The notes beneath the pieces were generated by a model, which was not told the origin of the DNA, did no database searches, and worked only from the letters and a program-made list of their open reading frames with translations. Made by a program: the position numbers and the translations under genes. This document shows, piece after piece, positions 59,292 to 64,000 of a stretch of 64,000 bases of DNA. Numbering within the stretch: the stretch's first letter is position 1; each line of letters begins with the position of its first letter. This DNA comes from DASQPA01 sp963757335 (lineage in GTDB: Bacteria > Acidobacteriota > Thermoanaerobaculia > Multivoradales > UBA5704), in the NCBI GenBank assembly GCA_963757335.1, contig CAVWRJ010000017.1, positions 101,395 through 165,394 on the forward strand. The letters are read 5' to 3'.

Positions 59292-59936
59292 ATGAAGCGT
59301 ACCCAGAAACTTCTCTTGAGCGCGGGCCTCTGCGCCGCCCTGCTCGTGCCGGCCCTGGCGCTGGCCAAGGGCGCCAAAGCGGGTGGCAGCACCAAGCCGC
59401 GGGTCGCGGTGATCGAGTTCAAGAACAAGGCCGACAACCAGTGGTGGTACCACGGCGGCGCCGCCGCGGCCCAGGACGTCTTCGTCACCGAGCTCGTCAA
59501 GAGCGGCAAGTTCCGGGTCGTCGAGCGCGAGCAGCTCGAAGAGCTGATGAAGGAGAAGAACCTGTCGCTCTCGGGCGACGTCGATCCCTCCACCGCGGTC
59601 AAGATCGGCAAGCTCCTGGGCGTCAACTACCTGCTGACCGGCGCGGTCACCGAGTACGGCGCCCAGGAGACGGGCGCCCACGGCGGCGGGATCGGCCGGT
59701 TGCCCGGCTTCTCGGCCGGCAAGAAGAACTTCGTGGCGGCGCTCAACGCCCGCTTGATCGACACCTCGACGGGTGAGGTCGTCTGGGCCGACGAGGCGCG
59801 CAAGGAAGAGGGCAACATGCGGCTCTCGATCGGCGGCTTCGGCGGCGGCGTGGAGAACGACGAGCGGATGTTCGACAAGGTGATGAAGCCCTGCATCCAG
59901 CAGCTCACCGCGAGCCTCAAGGCGGCCGACCTCTAG
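59292..59936 (+). CDS. CsgG/HfaB-like periplasmic or outer-membrane-associated protein
   Basis: A Sec signal peptide (LLLSAGLCAALLVPALALA) is followed by a CsgG-type domain: RVAVIEFKNKAD, AQDVFVTELVKSGKFRVVER, EELMKEKNLSLSGDVDPSTA, LLGVNYLLTGAVTEYG, and LNARLIDTSTGEVVWADEA. At 214 residues it is shorter than CsgG secretion channels and lacks the lipobox, so it is more like the free-standing CsgG-fold proteins of unknown function. TGAGGAGG precedes the ATG. No curli genes are adjacent. Confidence 0.85.
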   Translation: MKRTQKLLLSAGLCAALLVPALALAKGAKAGGSTKPRVAVIEFKNKADNQWWYHGGAAAAQDVFVTELVKSGKFRVVEREQLEELMKEKNLSLSGDVDPSTAVKIGKLLGVNYLLTGAVTEYGAQETGAHGGGIGRLPGFSAGKKNFVAALNARLIDTSTGEVVWADEARKEEGNMRLSIGGFGGGVENDERMFDKVMKPCIQQLTASLKAADL

Positions 59937-59954
59937 GCTCGACCGTACTTCGGT

Positions 59955-60025
59955 ACTGGCTCAGTTTGATCTTGCGGGCGGGCTCCTTCGGGCGCTTCGC
60001 GCACGGGCAACTGTTCTTCTGGCGA
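59955..60025. repeat. Conserved-loop element, truncated copy D
   Basis: CTTGCGGGCGGGCTCCTTCGG followed by GCGCTTCGCGCA resembles the loop core of copies A and B with substitutions. The preceding arm (TACTGGCTCAGTTTGA) has no complementary partner downstream, so this copy is incomplete. It lies between the convergent CsgG-like and pseudokinase genes. Confidence 0.5.
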
Positions 60026-60032
60026 AAAGAAA

Positions 60033-60059
60033 GGACCCGGCATCGAGCCGGGTCCTTTT
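60033..60059. terminator. Bidirectional rho-independent terminator
   Basis: GGACCCGG (60033-60040) pairs with CCGGGTCC (60048-60055), followed by TTTT and preceded by AAAAGAAA. It could therefore stop transcription from both the CsgG-like gene and the convergent pseudokinase gene. Confidence 0.8.
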
Positions 60060-60079
60060 GCATATTCGGAGGTGGCGCC

Positions 60080-62179
60080 CTACCCCTGGGGCGCCCGGAA
60101 GGTCACCCGCATCATGGTCCACATCTTGACCCGCACGCCGTCCTTGGTGGCGGGGTGGAAGGTCGAGCGCCGGGCGGCCTCCATCGCCGCCTCGTCGAAG
60201 CCGAAGCCGACCCTGCCGCCTAAGGATTCGGCCTGGATGACGTTGCCCCGCTCGTCGACCAGGACCTTCAAGTCGACCTGCGCCGCCTTGTTCATCCGCC
60301 GTGCCGCTGCCGGGTAGCGCGGATCGGGCATGCCGGCGACCTGCGGCTTGACGACCCCGGGACCGAGCTGCACGAGGTCGCCCGGCTTGGCCTGCGACTC
60401 GCGCCCGGCCGCTGCCGACGCTGCCGATGCCGCCGACCCCGGGGCCGTGCGGGCCGGGGTCTCCGCCCTGGCGGGCTCCGGCCGGGGGAGCTCCGGCTTC
60501 GGCGTGCCAGCCGCCGGCAGCGGGGGGGACGACGACGTCGTCGAAGCCACCGCGGTGGTGGCGGCCGGGCTCTCCTTCTCGGGGGTGGGCTCGGGCTTCG
60601 GCGGCGCCTTGGCTTCGACGGCGGTCGGCTCCGGATGGGTGGAGACCGCCGGCAGGACCGTCGCGCGCTCCGGCCGCTTGCTCTCCTCGAGCTGCTTCTG
60701 GAGCCCCTTGATCTTGTCGTCGTACTGGCCCTTGAGCTTCGCCTCCATCTCCTTGCTGCGGGCGTCGAACATGGTGGCGATCTGCTTCTGGATCTCCTCC
60801 GGGTTCGGGGCCGCGGGACCGGCCTCGGTGGCCTGGGGGGCCGCGGCGACCGGCACTGCCGGCATTGCCACCGCCGGCTGCGCGCCGGGAGCGGCCTTGG
60901 GAGTCCCCGTGCCTCGTCCGAAGAGGAACCAGCCGCCGGCGCCGAGCCCGAGGACGACGACCGCGGCGACCGCCGCGAGCAACCCCTTCCTGCTCCCGGC
61001 GGCAGGCTCCGGCGGGAGGGTGCCCGGCCAGGTGGGCTCGCGCACGCCGGTCTTCTCCCGGAGGTCGGCATGGGCCCCCCCTGGAGTTACCGCGGCGCCC
61101 GCCGAGCCCGCCGCGGCCACTGGGATGGCCATCGTCGCCATCGTCGTCATCGGCGCCATCGACGGCATGCCGCCGGCGGGGGTCGCCGCCGCCCGGCTGC
61201 CCGCTCCGGCTCCGGCGAAGCCGGTGACGGCGAGCTTCCTTTCCGTCTGCATCTCCTGCCCCTCGCGCTCGATCTCGTCGCGGAAGAGGCTGTGCATGAA
61301 GAAGGCGAGGTTGAAGGTGGTCGGGCTGTAGTGCCCCTCGATCATCAGTTTGGAGAGAGTCTTGTGCCACTGGACGGCGTCGCCGATCCGCTGGTCGCGG
61401 GGGACCAGGCTCTTTTTGAGGAGAGCGGCGATGGGCGCCGGGAAGGGGGTGCCGTCGTTGGCGGTCACCGCGGCGTCGATCGCCGGGCCGTAGCCGCCCG
61501 GGCTCGTGCTGGAAGATGCCGGGAGCCGTTCGCCGGTCAAAAGCTCGAAGAGGATGGCCCCCAGCGACCAGACGTCGTCGGCCCGGCCGATCGCACCCGG
61601 GCTCATGGCCTCGGGGGCGAGATAGGGGGTGAGATCGGAGTCGCGCCAGCCGGTGGCGGCCAGCTCGCGGAGGCCGGGGGCGACCTCGAAGCCGAGGAGG
61701 CGGGTCTCGCCCTCGTTCGAGATCATCACCAGATGGGGGGTGAGGAAGCCGTGGAGCACCCGCTCGTCGCCGACCCGGCTCTCGTAGGCGTTGGCGAGGG
61801 CGAGCGACATGCGCTCGGCGATCAGCATGGCGTGGTCGGCCGGGATCGGCATCCCCTGCTTCGCCGACTGGGCGAGGAGGACCGCCAGATTCTTCCCCGA
61901 GATGTAGTCGTAGGCCGTGTAGGGGTAGCTCCGCACCCGCCCGAGGTCGACCCCGCTGCCGACGCTGGGGCTCTTCAACGCCTGCTGGACGGGGCCCCGG
62001 CCGGAGACCTTCTGCCAGAGCCGTTCACCGTCCATGCCCTTGCCGTTCAAGACGCGGAGGAGCACCACCTGCTCCAGACCCTCCCGGCCCAGCTTACCGG
62101 CGCGGAAGGTCTCTCCGAGCGGGTCTTCGGTGAGTTTTTTGAGCAGCAGATAGTTCCCAAACTCCTCAGGGATGTTCAT
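60080..62179 (-). CDS. Pseudokinase - transmembrane - TonB C-terminal domain fusion protein
   Basis: The 699-residue protein has a kinase-like N-terminal domain (residues 1-285) with key residues missing. The catalytic loop reads RVLHGFLTPHLVMIS with no HRD Asp, and the DFG position reads RLLGFEVAPG. It does keep PYLAPEAMSPG and DDVWSLGAILFELLTGERL. One membrane helix follows (GLLAAVAAVVVLGLGAGGWFLF, near residue 405), then an Ala/Pro/Glu-rich periplasmic linker with a coiled coil (residues 480-510). The last domain is a TonB/TolA C terminus (DPRYPAAARRMNKAAQVDLK, VLVDERGNVIQAESLGGRVG, FDEAAMEAARRSTFHPA). It could transmit a cytosolic ligand state to an outer-membrane partner. No catalysis is expected. 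Confidence 0.85.
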   Translation of the reverse strand: MNIPEEFGNYLLLKKLTEDPLGETFRAGKLGREGLEQVVLLRVLNGKGMDGERLWQKVSGRGPVQQALKSPSVGSGVDLGRVRSYPYTAYDYISGKNLAVLLAQSAKQGMPIPADHAMLIAERMSLALANAYESRVGDERVLHGFLTPHLVMISNEGETRLLGFEVAPGLRELAATGWRDSDLTPYLAPEAMSPGAIGRADDVWSLGAILFELLTGERLPASSSTSPGGYGPAIDAAVTANDGTPFPAPIAALLKKSLVPRDQRIGDAVQWHKTLSKLMIEGHYSPTTFNLAFFMHSLFRDEIEREGQEMQTERKLAVTGFAGAGAGSRAAATPAGGMPSMAPMTTMATMAIPVAAAGSAGAAVTPGGAHADLREKTGVREPTWPGTLPPEPAAGSRKGLLAAVAAVVVLGLGAGGWFLFGRGTGTPKAAPGAQPAVAMPAVPVAAAPQATEAGPAAPNPEEIQKQIATMFDARSKEMEAKLKGQYDDKIKGLQKQLEESKRPERATVLPAVSTHPEPTAVEAKAPPKPEPTPEKESPAATTAVASTTSSSPPLPAAGTPKPELPRPEPARAETPARTAPGSAASAASAAAGRESQAKPGDLVQLGPGVVKPQVAGMPDPRYPAAARRMNKAAQVDLKVLVDERGNVIQAESLGGRVGFGFDEAAMEAARRSTFHPATKDGVRVKMWTMMRVTFRAPQG

Positions 62180-62351
62180 ACGGCGGTCTCCTCCCGGGCG
62201 GCGTCCGCCGGTCGCGGCCTCCTCTTGGGGGTAACTCCGGCGTGCGGGCTCGTGCTAACGGATTTTGACCTTGATACACCAGCCCCGCGTGGCTGTCAAT
62301 GTATTTCTCACGTAGCAGGGTCTCGTCAAAGTCGAGAAATTTGACTTGGAG

Positions 62352-62424
62352 CGTAGGGGCGGCCCCCCGTGGCCGCCCTCCCTCCCAGGGCACCCACAGG
62401 GGGGTGCCCCTACGACAGAAGCCT
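62352..62424 (-). repeat. Dispersed two-hairpin element, copy 3
   Basis: CGTAGGGGCGGCCCCCCGTGG ... GGGGTGCCCCTACGACAG matches copies 1 and 2 in reverse orientation relative to copy 1. The flank ACTTGGAG also matches the right flank of copy 1. It lies in the 280-bp gap between the pseudokinase and mltG genes, which holds nothing else recognisable. Confidence 0.8.
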
Positions 62425-62460
62425 TCTCCCACCAGGACACGCGTCCGTCCCTTGGTGGAT

Positions 62461-63564
62461 CTACCGGCCGTGGGCCGCTTCGCGGCGTTCCTGCTCGCGC
62501 TTGTTTCGCCAGTACTGGCGCTGCCAGATATTGACGTTCCGTTCGTGCTCGGCGTAGGTCTGGGAGAAGACGTGGCTGCCGTCGTTCCGGCTCACGAAGT
62601 AGAGGTAGGGGACGTTCCCGGGGTCGGCGGCGGCTTTCAGGCTGCCCAGGCCCGGCGAGCAGATGGGGCCGGGGGGGAGACCGGCGTAGCGGTAGGTGTT
62701 GTAGGGCGAGTCCATCCGCAGGTCGTCTTTGCGGATGTTGCCGTTCCAGGTGCCCGCCTTCTTCATCGCGAAGATCACCGTCGGGTCGGCGGCCAGGCCG
62801 ATCCGGCGGTCGAGCCGGTTCTGGTAGACGGCGGCGATCAGGGGGCGCTCGGAGTCGAGCTTGGCCTCCTTCTCGACGATCGAGGCGAGGGTCACCAGCT
62901 CGCGGACGGAACGCGGCTTGGGGTGAGCGTTAAGGATCGGCCGGACGTCGCGGTCGAAGCGGCCGCGGAAGGTCTTGACCAGGGTCCTCACCACCTCGCG
63001 CTCCGGCGTGCGCCGGGTGAAGGTGTAGGTCTCCGGGTAGAGATAGCCCTCGAGGTCGGTCGCCGCGGGGTCGAGATCGGCGATCAGCTGGGGGGAGCGG
63101 AGGAGGCCGAGGAAGGTCTCCCGCGCGCCGAAGCCGGCCTGGGCGAGGACGTCGGCGGTCTCCTCCAGGGTCAGCCCCTCGACCAGGGTGACCCGGTGGG
63201 AGACGACGTCGCCCCGGATCAGCTTGCGAAGCACCTGGTCGGTGGTCGCCGGGCCGTGGAAGAGATAGTCGCCGGCCTGGATGGGCGGGTTGCGGAGAAC
63301 ATAGATGAGATAGACCCGGGCGAGGCCCGCATTGGCGAGGACCCCCTGAGACTCCAGCCGTTCGAGGATCTGCGACGCTTTCATCCCCGGATCGACGCTG
63401 ACGATGCGCTCCGCCCCGGCAAAGCCCTGGTAGGGCTGCTGCAGCTTCCAGAACCAGTATCCCGCCAGGGCGGCCGGCACGGCGAGGAGGAAGAGAAAGA
63501 GCAGCCACCCCCAGAGGGCACCGCGCTTCCTGGGCTTCTTTCGCTTGGCGCTCGCCGGGCTCAT
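62461..63564 (-). CDS. mltG: Endolytic murein transglycosylase MltG
   Basis: The 367-residue protein has an N-terminal basic segment and a membrane helix (GWLLFLFLLAVPAALAGYWFW), a LysM-like region, and the YceG catalytic domain: LVEGLTLEETADVLAQAG, LEGYLYPETYTFTR, LVTLASIVEKEAKLDSERPL with the catalytic Glu, LAADPTVIFAMKK, YNTYRYAGLPPGPICSPG, and YLYFVSRNDGSHVFSQTYAEH. It cuts nascent peptidoglycan strands and terminates glycan elongation. The ATG overlaps the ruvX stop (ATGA), a common gene order. Confidence 0.94.
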   Translation of the reverse strand: MSPASAKRKKPRKRGALWGWLLFLFLLAVPAALAGYWFWKLQQPYQGFAGAERIVSVDPGMKASQILERLESQGVLANAGLARVYLIYVLRNPPIQAGDYLFHGPATTDQVLRKLIRGDVVSHRVTLVEGLTLEETADVLAQAGFGARETFLGLLRSPQLIADLDPAATDLEGYLYPETYTFTRRTPEREVVRTLVKTFRGRFDRDVRPILNAHPKPRSVRELVTLASIVEKEAKLDSERPLIAAVYQNRLDRRIGLAADPTVIFAMKKAGTWNGNIRKDDLRMDSPYNTYRYAGLPPGPICSPGLGSLKAAADPGNVPYLYFVSRNDGSHVFSQTYAEHERNVNIWQRQYWRNKREQERREAAHGR

Positions 63565-64000
63565 CGCAGTGGTTCCTCCTGCCGATCGTCCGGCCGGTCC
63601 GGCCGGTCGAGAGCCTCCTGGAGGAGGATCTGGGCGGCCAGGGCGTCCAGGCGCCCCGGCTGGCGCCGCGGGTCGACCCCGGCCTCGCGCAGCCGGGCGT
63701 GGGCCTCGACGGTGGTCAGGGCCTCGCCGACGAAGGTGAGCGGCAGGCCGGTCCGGGCGGCGAGCTTGGCCGCGAAGCGCCGGGCCCGCTCGGCCGCGGC
63801 GCCCCGGCTGCCGTCGACCGACACCGGCTCGCCGACGACCAGCCGCAGGACCCCCTCACGATCGGCGATCTCGGCGATCTGGGCGACCGCCACCCGGTCG
63901 CTCCGGCGCTCAAGGGTGGCGAGCGGCAAGGCGAAACGCCCCGCCGGATCGGAAATGGCGAGGCCGATCCGCCGTTCTCCGAAGTCGATGCCGAGGGCGC
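63561..64000 (-). CDS. ruvX: Holliday junction resolvase-like RuvX/YqgF (partial, 5' end outside the window)
   Basis: The visible 146 residues start ALGIDFGERRIGLAISDPAG, with the first catalytic Asp of the RNase H-like fold. They continue with LRLVVGEPVSVDGSRG and FVGEALTTVEAHARLREAG, and with the final Asp in LDALAAQILLQEALD. Family members act in 16S rRNA 5'-end maturation. The start codon lies beyond position 64000 on this strand. Confidence 0.9.
   Translation of the reverse strand, partial: ALGIDFGERRIGLAISDPAGRFALPLATLERRSDRVAVAQIAEIADREGVLRLVVGEPVSVDGSRGAAAERARRFAAKLAARTGLPLTFVGEALTTVEAHARLREAGVDPRRQPGRLDALAAQILLQEALDRPDRPDDRQEEPLR

Overview
The window is GC-rich, densely coded bacterial chromosome. 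Gram-negative traits are visible: a lipoprotein signal on the GH47 enzyme, a CsgG-type periplasmic protein, a TonB-type C-terminal domain, and a giant surface protein with DUF11 repeats. The gene content (rplU-rpmA-obg-nadD-rsfS block, eukaryotic-like kinases, the surface-protein C-terminal domain) resembles Acidobacteriota of the Thermoanaerobaculia type. That placement is inference; there is no rRNA or tRNA in the window. Eleven genes carry single-base frameshifts (about fifteen in all), several in G or C runs. One of them is obg, which is normally essential, so most are probably sequence errors. They are annotated here as single genes with frameshifts.

Layout. 1-1.5 kb: two abutting 21-bp-periodic tandem arrays and a small Cys-rich, GG-leader RiPP-like peptide gene on the minus strand. 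1.5-3.4 kb: a GH47 mannosidase lipoprotein and a GyrI-like protein. 3.5-11.4 kb: a tightly packed catabolic operon (three crotonase-family proteins, aldehyde dehydrogenase, thiolase, C26 amidase, amidohydrolase, class V PLP enzyme). 11.4-17.2 kb: membrane serine hydrolase, DUF2059 protein, M28 peptidase, HD-GYP phosphodiesterase. 17.3-21.1 kb: a sigma-54 activator and the rplU-rpmA-obg-nadD-rsfS operon on the minus strand. 21.3-30 kb: alpha/beta hydrolase, zinc ribbon, Hsp20, an NRAMP-family transporter with an MgtE-N/CBS partner, GlsB-like protein, and a GAF-GAF hybrid histidine kinase.

30.5-36.3 kb is the most notable region: a probable RiPP biosynthetic island of visibly lower GC. On the minus strand it has a RiPP-maturation radical SAM C-methyltransferase (CWWGEKQHCTFCGLNG signature), a radical SAM/SPASM enzyme and a 139-residue putative precursor. 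Converging on them is a fused Ser/Thr kinase-methyltransferase. A roughly 30-residue motif (L-x2-F-x3-L-x3-E-x3-L-x3-L) is shared by the precursor leader, the SPASM enzyme and the linker of the kinase-methyltransferase. The island is flanked by imperfect direct repeats of about 200 bp, one of which is the 3' end of a histidine kinase gene, suggesting insertion.

36.5-44.5 kb: histidine kinase, a GntR regulator with a clear promoter/operator, slipin, then an assimilatory sulfate reduction and siroheme operon (sulfite reductase, CysH, hypothetical, precorrin-2 dehydrogenase, CobA), ending in a 21-22 bp minisatellite. 44.5-49.3 kb: 2OG-Fe oxygenase, polysaccharide pyruvyl transferase, two hypotheticals and a MazEF module. 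49.5-54.3 kb: the giant DUF11 surface protein. 54.5-64 kb: a DGPF/ECF sigma pair, a BrnT toxin with an XRE partner, malic enzyme-phosphotransacetylase, CsgG-like protein, a pseudokinase-TonB fusion, MltG and a partial RuvX.

Dispersed structures include three copies of a two-hairpin GTAGGGGC...GCCCCTAC element, and four intergenic elements with a conserved loop core but copy-specific stems.
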